NCBI GenBank assembly: GCA_030998015.1
Contig: JARWMV010000244.1
Location: forward strand, 806,001 to 870,000
DNA: 64,000 nt
Direction of reading: 5' to 3'
Origin: Ceratorhiza oryzae-sativae
Taxonomy: Eukaryota > Basidiomycota > Agaricomycetes > Cantharellales > Ceratobasidiaceae
Below, in pieces: positions 1 to 12,242 of this stretch. The notes under the pieces were generated by a model. It was not told the origin of the DNA, searched no databases, and saw only the letters and a program-made list of their open reading frames with translations. The first letter of the stretch is position 1. Every line of letters begins with the position of its first letter. The position numbers and the translations under genes were made by a program.

Positions 1-324
1 AAGCAACCGTATGGTGACAAGTGGGCCTAGAGGAAGAGGTCTTTCGGATGAGGGAGTGAGTAAGGAAGCGTTACCGACCGTATTCATCAGTGTATTCGGC
101 AAATTTGACCCAATACGGTTTGGAACTTCGCAGCTTTGTGCATAGTTTAGCGTAGGTATCATCAAATGGATTAGATTTAAACTTACGTCAAGCAAATTCC
201 CGAGTACGATATTGCCCTTGGGTTCTGGAGGAAGCGGCACTGAGTTCCGCGATTGATACCATGCGTAGAGTCCAGTCAATAGCACACTGCCGATGAGGCC
301 AACTGGCAAAAGGTGCTCGTTCAT
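1..324 (-). CDS. Cytochrome P450, 5' part only (tandem copy 1)
   Basis: This is the start of a microsomal P450 monooxygenase; the rest lies beyond the left edge. The first exon (324 down to 187) encodes a short N-terminal membrane anchor followed by YQSRNSVPLPPEPKGN, the proline-rich hinge that starts fungal P450s, and ends at a GTAAGT donor. A second exon near 60-140 reads WVKFAEYTDEYG, matching the second exon of the two complete copies downstream. The ATG is in the same place as in those copies. No heme or I-helix region is present here, so catalytic integrity cannot be judged. The anchor sequence is clearly diverged from copies 2 and 3, so it is the oldest-looking of the three. The family is certain; the substrate is unknown. 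Confidence 0.75.
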   Translation of the reverse strand, partial: MNEHLLPVGLIGSVLLTGLYAWYQSRNSVPLPPEPKGNIVLGNLLDVSLNLIHLMIPTLNYAQSCEVPNRIGSNLPNTLMNTVGNASLLTPSSERPLPLGPLVTIRLL

Positions 325-2314
325 GGCAGGGGAGGTTTATGCTTCGCTCTGTCGATAATCTCGCAGTATTATATTGGCACCTAGTCTGGTTCAAAGATGG
401 GCTTCTCCGGCGCAGCCTAATCGGCGCTTCGCCCATCATGATAGATCATCATGAGGGGCAGGTTCCATGGGCGTGTCGCCCAAGGTGATACCGGCGTTGT
501 CCAGTGAGAATCCGAGCTCCAGTCGGTGATCACTTGGCTTTCGGCGACCGCAGTTATGACTCACGGCTGCTTGCGCTTGGCTTTGCCGTCTGAGCTCCAG
601 CACCCCGCACGAACGCGAACAAGGTGGCTGTGCTCAGCCACCTGGCCACGTGAAAGTAGCCTCGCCCAACACAGCATCCCACGCTTACCACCATGGACAC
701 TCGGTTCGAGGTGTTTCCGGCTCAGCCAATGAGAGCGTTTATGCTCTGAATTATATTTCTGCAATTCATATCACTCCCAATTCCCACTGTTTCAACTCGT
801 GGGCTGCGTCTTTCTCTCTAGCGCCCGCATGGTAGCACGACGTACCTCTCGCAGGCGCTCAACGACAGCCTACAATAGATTAAAGCTCCCCTTTCGCAGA
901 TGGCCAACAGCTTGAGGCCCCCGAACCAAATGAAGAACAAGATCCACTGGTTCGGCAAAGTGCGGCTAAGTATGACACCATCCGAATCCGATTCTAGCAA
1001 TACCAACTCCTGGATGCTCGGGCGAATCATTTGGGACAGTGACAAAGTCTCAAACGAAGACGCTAAGGAGGCACTTGCATCATTTTTGAGGGCCACTAAG
1101 CGGCCATGCGCCCTCGATAATATCCTTTCAATTATTGAAATAGGGTGTCGCCTTGCAATATTCGAGTTATTCGTATGTATATGCTCTCGAAGCGAGGATC
1201 TTGTGATACTGCTCCAACGAAAGGTACGGGAAACCCCTAAGAATCAGTCTTGTTATTTTGATCAGAAACTTACCAGAGATTCGCATGTGCCATCCCAGGT
1301 CCCACAACTTCCCTAAGTGGCCAATCAGAATCATACTATAAACGGTCTATTTAGTCATCTAGGTCAAAAAAGCTCCTGACGCTTATATGGGCCGTTTTAG
1401 GTACGTTTTGTTGGCAGGGCCATTTCCTGTGGAATTTGGGTATGTTTACATCTGAAATTGTACACTTGTATGGTTCTCGATTCGGGTGGACAGTAAAGTC
1501 TGCCGCCGTTTGGCGCAGGCCTAACCATACTGCTCAGTCGCCTCACTTTGCGAAACCTCGAGTGCCTGATCCTCATCCAAAACGTACTTCCTATTTCATG
1601 ACACTCAATCTAGACGACTTCGTCCAATCGCCTGCTCGTATAGTCCAATTACATGCACTATGTACCATACCAGCCCGGGGCGGCTTTTGCGGTGTCGTGG
1701 GATGGCGAAGCGTCGTCCGGGCCTGCCCAAACCGCGCGTGGGATCATAACGGCTGGGTGCGGTGCCACCTACGAGCTGGGAGTTCGATAGGATTAATCCC
1801 CCGATGTCTCAGAGCATGTCGCCAGTCGGTGGCAAGATTGGATGAAACGCAGAGGGGGCAGTATGGTGGGCCAAAAAATGCGAAGATCAGTGAGCTCGTG
1901 TGTGAACTCGTCATCAGAGAGGAAACATAAATGGGTATTACCTGTTAGTCAAGTACGCAATGCCTCCTCCACGAGCCACCTCCCTTACGGCCAGCCCATC
2001 TATACGCTGCTTCAGGACTCTTTGAACTCGGCTAAAGACTCCTATGAATACAAATTCAAGGTGAAATTGAATGGTATGAGTTGAAACTTGATTAAAATGG
2101 CTTTGTTTTTCAGTAGCGTGAAGCTTCAAGCTAGCCCTTGACGATATCTTGACAGAGGTGGACTCATGTTTATAATCTTGCTTGGTTCTTATACGCTTCC
2201 TGCGGATGAGGAATTTTCATGTGCTGTGTTTAATATCGATGGGAATCCGGGCTTAAAACACTTGAGATTCTCATTATGTAAATGAGCAACTTTCCATTGA
2301 CACAAACGAAACGA
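325..2314. other. Intergenic, no gene recognised
   Basis: About 2 kb between P450 copies 1 and 2. The longest open frames here are 138 codons (900-1316) and 164 codons (1436-1930), both on the plus strand. Neither has a recognisable motif or a plausible splice pattern. It should hold the promoter of copy 1 and the 3' end of copy 2. I see no repeat or transposon structure. Confidence 0.5.
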
Positions 2315-4509
2315 CTACTCGAACATTTCTCTCAATCGCGCGGCACGCCCCTCCCTAGGAGTAATAGAGCATTTGAACGGCATCGGATGACTACACAAGG
2401 GTGAGTGGCGTATTTGGAACATAAATGCAATCGAAAATACCAAATAATCCATTCGTGTATTGCTCCTCGGGTGTTATATCACGGCCGTTCTCGTCCTTAG
2501 ATTTTGTAATCTTGAAATTAGCTAGGACATTGCTGTAACATTGCGTTAGATAAAGTTGCGAATATACATTCTAACAAACCTAATGGAGATCCACATGGAC
2601 TGCTGCGCAACGTGAATACCAGGGCACATTCTAGACCAAAGCTTAGCACAGATGTCCTACATGCTCCCCCCCCCCTTAAACTCACCTCCGACCGAATCCG
2701 AAGGCGTAGCGTTCTGGCTCTAGAGGTGGATTGTCGACAAGAAAGCGCTCGGGCTTAAAGCGGTCAGGTTCTGGATATACCTGAGGGTCGTGTGATATCT
2801 TCCTAACATTATGCAGTGATCTTTGTAGCACGCTTCGAAAATTTACAAAGGCCGTACGAACCAGACGTTGACAGTGATCGCAGATCCGGCGGGGATTCGA
2901 TAAGCAGTGCCTCCAGAAACAACGTTGTAGTCGTCTTGCGCGCCTAACTGGTGCGCTACAGCGTTCGAAATCGGGTGCCATCGGAGGACCTCGCGCACGA
3001 GTGCGCTGGTGTACGGAAGATTCTCTCGGTCAGCCGGCAGGATCATCATGGATGGGTTGTCGCTGGCCGAACGTTGTTTCGTATATGCGCTGATCTCTGC
3101 TTGAGCCTTTTCTTGAACATCCGGGTAAAGCGTCATGGCAAGGAAGAATGTCTGTATGGCGGAAACTGTGGTATCGGATCCAGCGCCATACAAGGTGGAC
3201 GCTATGTTCTGTTTCTAGTTAGCCCTCCACACGTTGAGAGCATCAACGTAGACAAAACACCTTAATGAGCTCTTTAGTGTCGTTTCCGACGTGCTTGCCA
3301 TCGTCCGGTTGGAGGAGTTTGGATGTGAACGAGTCCTCTGCAATTCCTTCGGCCTAACAGGGTATATATATGCCCATTAAGACAGAGAAACTGTGGATAC
3401 TCACCACTTGCTGTTCCACGTACTGAAATGGCTCGTTCTCTGCTGTTTCCCTGATTCTGCGCACTTGCTGGGCTCGTTGATGAAAAGTAAAGAAAGGAAA
3501 CCATGCTGGAACATATCGTACTAAAGCCCAGGTGAGCATGGCACCAAAACTAACAGGTTTAGAATTAGGGAGAACTCACGAATAGGTAGCACATTTACTG
3601 CCCATCTCACCGGAGCCGATACTTCACTCCCTGTCAAATATAGCTAGTGCTTCATGATAATCTAAACTCACCATCCGAAAAAGCGGCCATCATTTCCTCT
3701 GCAATTCGAACAAACCTATCATCAGCCGAGTCAACCTTGTATCCGTATGTTATGCGAATGGCTATGCTTGCGGCCATGCTGTACCAATATCACGGTAATT
3801 ATTAGGAAAATAAAAATGTCGATCTGGCCAACCCACAGATGCACGTGCTCCATAAATCGATCGGGTTGCTCAAGCAGACACCGCATGAATCGTAGGGCTT
3901 CGTGCTGTTGTAACGGGATGTAATCCGGCGATACTCGGCTGCTGAGAGTGCGATGAAGCATCGCGCGGGAGCGTTTCATCAAAGGACCATAAGGCAGAAA
4001 CACGATGCTTTGACCCCATCCAATGCTTTGGGGAGACTTCAATCAATGGCGTAGCTTGATTTGAATTATGCACTCACAGTTTCGCCATGGTGTTGGTGCG
4101 CTTATCTGAATAATTTGCCGCCCGCTTTTCGAGTAGCTCAGACGCCAGTTGTGGGTCAGATATCAAGATCGTATATTGATGTAACATGCGGACGGAAACA
4201 AGGGGTCCTAGGGATAAATCTTCATTAACTTGAACATGTTAGAAGATAGACGTAGTGCCAAACCATATTTGTCGTTGTATTCGGTAAATTTTAGCCAAAA
4301 CGCGTCTGCTTTCTGAACCTAGAATATTGGTGTTGGTTACGATTCTGTGTTGGAGAACTCATACTTGCATCCCAAACACTGCCAAATATGAGGTGACCTT
4401 TTGGTCCTGGAGGCAGCGGCACCGAGTTACGTGAGCGATACCAAGAGTATAGAAGTACAGATAAAACCCCTCCAACGAGAGTTCCCTGCATAAGGTGGGT
4501 TTCGCTCAT
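2315..4509 (-). CDS. Cytochrome P450 monooxygenase (tandem copy 2)
   Basis: A complete membrane-bound P450 of about 520 residues, normal for the family, split by roughly a dozen short introns. It starts with a hydrophobic anchor and the hinge SRNSVPLPPGPKG. A helix-C-like segment reads LPYGPLMKRSRAMLH. The I-helix AGSDTT (around residue 302) carries the acid-Thr pair for oxygen activation. EVLR (about 367) is the ExxR motif, PERF follows, and the heme loop FGFGRR joins across an intron to MCPGIHVA, with the Cys ligand near 451. All junctions checked keep frame and the stop is TAG at 2315. Database labels for such proteins often read O-methylsterigmatocystin oxidoreductase-like; I infer only a hydrophobic-substrate oxygenase. 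A run of ten C (2666-2675) sits in an intron. Confidence 0.9.
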
Positions 4510-5914
4510 GTTCAAATAGGATAAGTAGCTAAGCTTAAACTTGCGAGCCCTCCGGCCAGATGAGGGACTTTATACGTGGCGGAATGCACCCGTCGAAGCG
4601 CAGGCGACGTGAGGAATCTGGTGAAGAAGTTGATCAAGTTAATATCCACCGGGTGGACATGGCCGAATGCGGGTATTCGTTTCGCATTACTTTCATAGGC
4701 ACAGCTTAACTTCGGGAAAATCCTACCTTGGATCGATTTGTTGATTCTACGTGCCGAATGTGAGCAACACCGAATCGAGTCCTGGTTGCGATGCTTGCGT
4801 GTACTGCACCACATTTGGCGGCGGTGGATACCTCTCCTTGTGGTATTTGCAATTCTTCAGCCTAGTTGAACCAACCGGGCTGAACCAACCGATACATAAA
4901 GTGTTTATGAATCGCACGGCTACGACGTGTCCGTGGTGAGGCAATACATGGTGCTTGCGAGGGCTCTGCCCGACGTGAAGGTCAAACGGTGATTCGTCCT
5001 TGGGTAGCCCTATCTGCTCCACATGTGGATGGCTGAAGTAACAAATTTAGCACATTTGACAAGATAGGGTAAGCACAGCTAGAGGGTACCCAGGCATTTT
5101 ATCGCTTTGGGCGCGTTGTTTGACGTTCATGCGGTAGTATTGCGCCCTGTCGCCCTTCGTCTCCCGCTTGTATGCATACCGACTTGAATGGTTTTACAGA
5201 GTCCACATGACTGCTATCGCACTAAAAGAGTTAAGATTAAATACATTTCCATCTACAGTCGGTAATGGTGTACATACCTGTAGTAGCCCCAGTGTAACTC
5301 ATAGTACAATACATATGCAAATAATTCATGTACTTTCCTCCTGAAGGTATGGCGCTTATGCGTTGTTGACTACCTGATACGCTCGCGGATTCGTATTTCC
5401 GCGACTTTTTCCTGCACACTATGCGCTTTTATTTGAAATGAGGTGCTCACTTGAGTATAACACAGCATTCCGTTGGTAAACGAATACATGATGATCAAAA
5501 ATCACCTGTTTGCACTCTGGTCCCAAGGGTGAGGGTTTCTTGTGCTTTTGGGTTTTGCTGTACACAACAATTCTTTGTTGAAGGCGGCTGAGCATTATAA
5601 AGGCCGAAAACAACTGTTCGATTTTGTGATTGCAACCCGCAGCTCCGTGTTGCATACGGCAGATGAAAACGATAGTTGCTTATCCCTTGGCTGACGTTAT
5701 CTCTGAACGGTATTCAGCCGTTAATCAAACAAAACCGATTGAATACTCTAGCAAGGTTAGATTATTGGTCTGTAGTAGCGTAGCTGAAGGCCATTGTGTG
5801 CGACTTTGTGTGAGCGCAAAACGCACGAGCTTCGATTTCCTTCGAAACTAACCGCAACAAGCGAAACCAGGAAGACAGTTGATGAGAGAGCAGTTCTTTC
5901 AGGTAACTCGTAAT
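4510..5914. other. Intergenic between P450 copies 2 and 3
   Basis: About 1.4 kb that should contain the promoter of copy 2 and the terminator of copy 3. No open frame with recognisable content, no repeat and no RNA gene was seen. Confidence 0.5.
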
Positions 5915-8113
5915 TTATTCAGCTACTTCCCGTAGCCATTCGGCACATCCCTCCTTGGGGGTAATCGAACATTTGAATGGCATTGGGTGACTGTATGCGT
6001 GCGTCAACGGTGAGTCCCATGATACAGCATCGTCATATGAGAACGTACCAAATAAGCGTTGTTGCGTATCGCTCCTCTGGTGTTATGTCTTGTCCGCTCT
6101 CGTCTTTGGCTTTCGTTATCGTGAAGTTTGCCAGTACATTGCTACGAGGTTCCGTCAGCCAACATCATGCGCATGTATCTTGACGTGCCTAATTGAGATC
6201 CACATAGACTGCTGGGCAATGTGAATTCCAGGACAAATCCTAGGCAGGACTTAATTTAGGAAAGGGGCACGATATGCTCTTGGTGAACACACCTGCGACC
6301 GAATCCAAAAGCATAGCTCTCTGGCTCCGGGGGTGGTGTGTCGACAAGGAAGCGCTCTGGCTTGAAGCGGTCCGGCTCTGGGTACAACTCTGGGTCGTGT
6401 GATATCTTCCTAACATCGTACAGTGACTTCAGCAATCGACTCTGTAACCTCATGACGGCCACACGAACCAAACATTGATGGCAACTAGAGATCTGGCGGG
6501 AATCCGATAAATATTACCTCCAGAAACAACGTTGCAGTCGTCTTGCGCGCCTGACTTGTGTGCGACAACGTTTAAAATCGGGTGCCACCGGAGGACCTCG
6601 CGTACGAGTGCGCTCGTGTACGGAAGATTCTCTCGATCGGCTGGCAGGATCATCCTGGACGAATTCCCGCCGGCTGAGCGTTGCTTCAGGTATGCAGCGA
6701 TCTCTGCTTGGGCTTTTTCCTGGACATCCGGGTAAAGCGTCATAGCCAGGAAGAATGACTGCACGCCGGCAACTGTGGTGTCAGACCCAGCGCCATACAA
6801 AGTGGATGCAATGCTCTGTTTCTACTTAGCCGTCTACAACTTGAGACCAGAAGAAATAGTAACACGCCTTGATGAGCTCTTTAGTATCGTTTCCGACCGG
6901 CTCGCTGCCATCCGGGTGAAGGAGTTTAGATGTAAACGAGTCCTCTCCAGTTCCTTCGGCCTAACGAAACATTCACACATCTAATGACACGAGCAACATT
7001 AAGGTACTTGCCATTTGCTTCTCTACATATTGGAATGGCTCGGTTTCTGTTTTCTCCCTCAGGCGGCGCACCTGCTGGACTCGCTGATGAAAAGAAAAGA
7101 AAGGAAACCAGGCCGGAAGATATTGCACTAGATGGAAGGATGAGCGTCACACAAAACGAGGTCTGTCGCTAAATGCTTACGAATAGGAAGTATATTGACT
7201 GCCCATTTTGCAGGTGCTGACACTATTATCCCGGTAATATATCAATATGCGTCCACGGCGATTAGTACCCACCCTCCGAAAACGCCGCCATTAACTCCTC
7301 TGCCATTTGAACAAATTCATCATCAGCCGAGTCGACCTTGTATCCGTATGCTATACGGATCGCAATGCTAGCGGCCATGCTTTTCCGGCACCCAAATGGT
7401 TATCGAGAGAATAGAGCTCTGATATGAACAACTCACAGATGTACGTGTGCCATAAACTGGTTGGGTTGCTCTGCTAGGCGTTGCATGAATCGTAGGACTT
7501 CATGCTGCTGCAATGGTATATAGTCCAGCGAGACTCGGTTGTTGAGAGCGCGTTGGAGCATGGTGCGGTACCGCTTTAGCAAAGATCCATAGGGCAAAAA
7601 GATGATGTTTTGTTCCCATCCAATTCTTCGATCGAATCATAGTCAGTGACATGGCTTGCTTTCGATTATCAGCTCACAGTTTTGCCATGGTGTTGATGCT
7701 CCTGTCCGAATAGTTTGCCGCTCGCTTCTCGAAAAGCTCGGAGGCCAACTGCAGGTCGGATACGAGAAACATGTATCGATACAGCATTCGGACGCAAACA
7801 AAGGGTCCTGGTGGTGAATCGTCCCAAGATAAAGCAACATACTGCCAAGGCAACACGAAAGCTAACCATATTGATCATTGTACTCGGTAAACTTTAGCCA
7901 GAACGCGTCTGCTTTTTGCACCTAGGATAGATGCCTTAGCCCCATATTCTGAAGAAAAGATCCGATACTTGCATCGCGGATACTGCCAAGTATAAGATTC
8001 CCTTTTGGCCCCGGTCCCAGTGGCACAGAGTTACGCGAGCGATACCAGGCATACAATAGCACAGATAAGGCCCCTCCGGCAAGAGTCCCTTGGATAGCAT
8101 GGTTGCTGTTCAT
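5915..8113 (-). CDS. Cytochrome P450 monooxygenase (tandem copy 3)
   Basis: A complete P450 with the same exon plan and length as copy 2, and very similar in sequence (for example the same PADRENLPYTSALVREVLRW stretch). It starts with an anchor and SRNSVPLGPGPKG. Visible motifs are LPYGSLLKRYRTMLQ (helix-C region), AGSDTT (I-helix), EVLR (ExxR), PERF, and FGFGRR joined to ICPGIHIA (heme Cys). The reading frame closes at TAA, 5915. One intron uses a GC donor (GCAAGT, starting at 7011 on the minus strand) where copy 2 has GTGAGT, so the splice site has drifted since duplication. It differs from copy 2 in the K/K' region, such as NIYRIPARSLVAINVW against TAYRIPAGSAITVNVW, which may alter substrate fit. 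The product is inferred to oxidise a hydrophobic metabolite; the substrate is unknown. Confidence 0.9.
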
Positions 8114-8882
8114 CTTTTGAGTGGGACAGAAAGCGCGAATAATCGCAGGGCTAGAGCCTGATAGATTAAATACGTGTCGCCACCAGGTACGAAATCTGGG
8201 CGCAGCTCGTCTGACCGGAGGTTACCGTGGGCCGTTTGATGGGGAAGCAGTTCTGGGCGGGTATCGGCGTGGGTAGGGAGCCAATCGCCGAGCACTCATC
8301 CACAAGTGTGAACCATAAAATGTAAATTGTAAAGGGTTTAGTTTAGGGCACTGTTGGTAAGAGCAACCGGCTGTATTGTTCGTGGCTTGATTTATATCTG
8401 CCTCTGTCTAGAGTCAGAAAGGCACGGCTTACGTATCAGTAACGGGCGCTTTGCCTCATTTGTACTGCTACGTACCTTGGAGGTGATCATGTGTTTTGGC
8501 CTTATGAGCCGCATCGGTGAGGTCGAAATCAGGGCAAGTAGTATAAAGGATACAAACCAAGTCGCATATTCAAATCAGTTATATTCTGCATGCTTCGGCA
8601 TGCGTTCAAATGCCAAACCCCGGTTGGCGGTTCGAATCCGCCCTTGTCCATACTAGCATTTTCTCTGGTCCACGTCTTCTCTCACCTCGCCGCCACGCCA
8701 AAGTAGTCACGGCGAATACTAATCAAGCGCCGTCATTTTATCGCCACGCATATACAATGCTCATGAAAAAGTCTAATTCAATCTAGATACACAGAAGTAT
8801 CCAAGGTCATGGACACAAGATGAAGGAATGACAGCAGACTACTACTCGAAAACTATCGATACATCACAGATTGGCATCGTTC
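8114..8882. other. Intergenic, contains a tRNA-like element
   Basis: About 770 bases between P450 copy 3 and the 3' end of the metal ATPase. The only structured element noticed is the tRNA-like sequence at 8532-8650. No coding sequence was recognised. Confidence 0.45.
8532..8650 (+). tRNA. tRNA-like element or tRNA pseudogene
   Basis: The 3' half looks like a tRNA: a 5-bp T stem GGCGG/CCGCC (8626-8630, 8638-8642) closes a TTCGAAT loop. It is followed by CTTGTCC (8643-8649), which pairs with GGGCAAG at 8532-8538 (one G-U) as a 7-bp acceptor stem, and by a discriminator A. However, the D arm (8541-8553) has only a 5-nt loop and I cannot place an anticodon arm even when allowing an intron. A GCATGC-TTCG-GCATGC hairpin lies inside (8587-8602). 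It is best treated as a degenerate tRNA or tRNA-derived sequence; no amino acid is assigned. Confidence 0.3.
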
Positions 8883-11800
8883 TCACCACCCGATGATACC
8901 CAAACTCCACGCGATAGCCACAACAGGCAATACGCTCACCAGTTCTCCGAGCCCCGCATATTCGGGCGGGATCCTCGCGCTTCCCAAAACTCCAGACGCG
9001 AGCAAAATAGCGACAACATTATACACCCCGGCCCACCCAAAGTTGATCCACACCCTCCGCCGAGCCGCCTTGGCAAGTGCAAACACGTCCGAGAGACCAG
9101 AACAGAGCGAAGACAGCAGAACGACTTGGGCCGCACTGGACGCTACATCGGTTCCACCCCCAAGCGAGACTCCCACGTCAGCTTGAACGAGGGCAAGAGC
9201 GTCGTTTGTTCCGTCTCCGACGAACATGACTTTGCGTCGGTTTGATTTTTCCCCTTGCAAAGTCCGGATCCAGTCCCCCTTTTGCTCTGGCGTACATCCA
9301 CCTTGGGCTCGTTCGCTGGGTATATTCAATGTGTTGGCTGTACGAGTGACTACTCCTGGAACGTCTCCGCTCAATAGATGTACCTCGATCCCGCGTTGGG
9401 TGAGCATTTCGACCGTTTCGAGTGCATCAGGCCGCAGTGTATCAGACAGTGCGAAATGCGCAATGCGCTTGAACTGGGACTGAGCCTGTCTCACCAAACT
9501 GATTAGTCGCGATCGAGACAAAAATAATCAACTGACCTGATCGACCGAGGCTGAAACAACAAACACCGTATTCTCTACTTGCTCCTCACCACCCACTCCA
9601 GCCCACACCATACTGCCCCCTCGCACAACCACACCGTCCATGACCATCTCCACGCCTTTGCCTGGTACAATGTTTACGCCATCACCTGCACTCGGGGTGT
9701 ATGCATCCGCTCCAAGCGCTACGATAACGTGTTCGTGTACCGCCGCAGACACCGGGTGGGTCGATGACGCAGTCAACGCACAGACCAGCAACTGGATCTC
9801 TCGTTCCGACTTCCACCATGAATCGTACGTCGAGCTTTCCACTTCGAGTTTTCCAAGGGTCAAAGTGCCGGTCTTGTCAAACACCACGACCTCGACATCG
9901 CATGCGCTCTCCAGGGCTTCGACAGTCTACCCACAAACCCTAATCAGTGCCACATCGGCAAGCAGATCAGAGGCACGACTGACCTTGAATAATACGCCCC
10001 GCCTGGTGCCGACGGCGACAGCAATCACCGCGACCATCGGCACACACAACGCAATCGCACACGGGCACGACACGACCAACACGGCGACTGCATACCCAAT
10101 CGCATTGACCACCGCCTGGCCACTCGTCTCGCGCCTTGGCCCAACGCCGTACCCGATCCAGCCAACAAACGTGACGAGGCCGAGCACGAGGACGACCGGA
10201 GCCAGCCACCCAGCCACCCGGTCGGCCATATCCTGCACCTTGAGCCGGGCGCCCTGAGCGGCGCGCATGAGCTCTGCCATGCGCGAGAGCGTGTTTGCGT
10301 CGGGCGAGACAGTGACGCGCATGTCGAGTGCGGCGCCAGTGGCCGTGACGGTCGTGCCTGCGACGAGTACCGCACCGGTGCGCTTGGCGACCGGCACGCT
10401 CTCACCCGTGATGGCACTCTCGTTCACATGCGTCTCTCCCCCGTCCACCATCACCCTCTCGACTCTGCCGTCTGTCGGGATTCTCTCCCCTGGCTTGACA
10501 CGCAATACGTCTCCAACGTGGACCAGCCCAACCGGGATCACCGTCTCCACCTCGTCAACGACGAGCACGGCTTCCTCGACTTGCATCGCACCCAGCCCGC
10601 CAACCGCATTAGTGCTCCTCCGCCTTGCATAGGCAGCAATCAGCCGACCGAGCATAACGAGCGTCACAAGCAACGCTGCCGTCTCGAAATAACTCGTCTC
10701 TCCATTGCCAATTGGTTTGCCAGCTACAGCACATCCGTACGCCACGGCAGAGAAGATATATGCTGTCCCGGTGCTGATCGAGACAAGCAAATCCATGTCG
10801 ATTTCATGCTGGACAACAAGAGCCCGAATACCGGAAATATAGATGGGACGAGCAGCATAGACTTGGATAAGCGTAGTCAGGGCTAGGGAGACGGCCCCAT
10901 AGATCGTAGGATGACGTGGGAGAGGTGCCCAAGCGAGGACAAGGACGGGAATACACAGCGCGGCGGAGACGGTCGTGAGCCTGAGCAGGCGCACGACCTC
11001 GCGTTGGGCAGAATCAGCTTGCGAGGCTGGAGCAGGCGGGATGTAGGTCGGGTCCCAGGGCGCCAAGGCCGTGAGTACGTCTCGAGGATTGCCTTCGTAC
11101 TCGAGCTCGATAACACCATTTCGCTCTTCTCGTACAACCACACCGTCTATCCCCAGCCCCTTTTCACCAAACGGTCTAGCCAACTTGACCCTCATCCGTC
11201 GCCAATTCTCCTCTTCCTTCGGATCCCCCAGAAGCCGCTCGTCCACGATATCACACTTGAACCCAGTTGATGCCGTCACATTGCGCGCCAAATCCCCCGC
11301 CTTGACTCGGTCCGGGTGGTACGTCACCGTTGCCCGCCCGGCAAACACGTCGACCGCACAATCAGCCACACTCGGCATCCCTACGAGCGCTCGCACGACA
11401 CGGGGCGAACATGAGGGACAATCCATGCCGAGCACCGATAACACGAGTTCGTGGCGCCCAGGTTCATCATCCCGTTCGGATTTAGACTCTATTTCGGTTT
11501 CCTTGCCGTGAGTATGGTGGTCGTGGTGGTCGTGGTCATGGGTGTGCCTCGAATGGTCATAGTCGTGAGGATGGTGGTGCCCATGATCGTGACCGTGATG
11601 ATGCCGGTGCCAATGCCCATGTGCAAGCACCTTTTGCACGCTTCGGGCACAACAGCACACTGCATTGTAGCATCGCGCCGGAAGACTCGTCTTCCGCTTA
11701 TACCCACGAGAAGGCTTCGTGACGATTGGGGCAGCGCTAGAAGGCGTGAGCGTTCGGGATTGGCTGGGAAAGGCAGATGAGGCATAGGCCAGAGAAGGGC

Positions 11801-12242
11801 AGCAGGCCGCGGGGACGGGTTTAGGAGTGCAACAGGCGTCTGGGACGGGCGGAGTTGGGCAGCAAGAGGCGGCAGAGCAACACGAGTCGTTCAATGGCGC
11901 TGGAGGCGGGGCGGGACAGCAAGCGTCGACGTTGTTCGTGGCGCAGCACTCGTCGACGGTCGCTAGGCCAGAGCAACATTCGTCCCGGGTGGCCTTGGGT
12001 GGAGCGGGACGACAACTCTCGTCTGAGCAGCATCCGGGATTTGTGATCGTTGGCTCGGGTATGCCACAGCACTCGAGTTGATCGAGCGACGAGTCGGCAC
12101 AGGACGACGGCATCGCGTTGTCTAGTTTGTTCGTGTCCGGCGGCAGAGTCGAGCAGCAGTTATCCGCGCAGGCAACAGGAGGAGGGGAAGAGGGAGGCAC
12201 GCACTTGCTGCAACACGCTTTGGCGGGATTCTTGTCGCTCAT
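8883..12242 (-). CDS. P1B-type heavy-metal ATPase (Pca1/CrpA-like)
   Basis: An ATP-driven exporter of soft metals (Cu, Cd or similar) with three exons: 12242-9984, 9926-9537 and 9485-8883, giving 1083 residues with exact frame. Residues 1-200 hold eleven CC pairs and one CCC. A block of His and Asp follows (about 208-246), then one HMA metal-binding domain with GMDCPSC (272-278). The pump core shows TGES (613-616, actuator), the transmembrane CPC (SCPCAIALC, about 725-733), DKTGTLT with the phosphorylated Asp near 770, THP, and GDGTNDA (973-979). CPC fits Cu/Cd-type specificity. In yeast Pca1 the Cys-rich N-terminus is a metal-sensing degron; by analogy this extension may sense or buffer metal (inference). 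Long antisense frames exist only as shadows of its GC-rich codons. Confidence 0.95.

Noticed and set aside
1436..1930. 164-codon plus-strand frame between P450 copies
   Set aside because: No recognisable domain, unusual Arg/Cys/Trp content and no splice partners.
2666..2675. Ten-C run, together with the other homopolymers at 47725-47737, 55633-55643 and 61803-61816
   Set aside because: They lie in introns or intergenic sequence and are ordinary low-complexity tracts, not functional elements I can support.
9640..10257. Plus-strand open frame of 205 codons antisense to the metal ATPase
   Set aside because: It is a GC-rich shadow of the ATPase coding strand, without motifs or start context; the minus-strand frame carries all P-type ATPase signatures.
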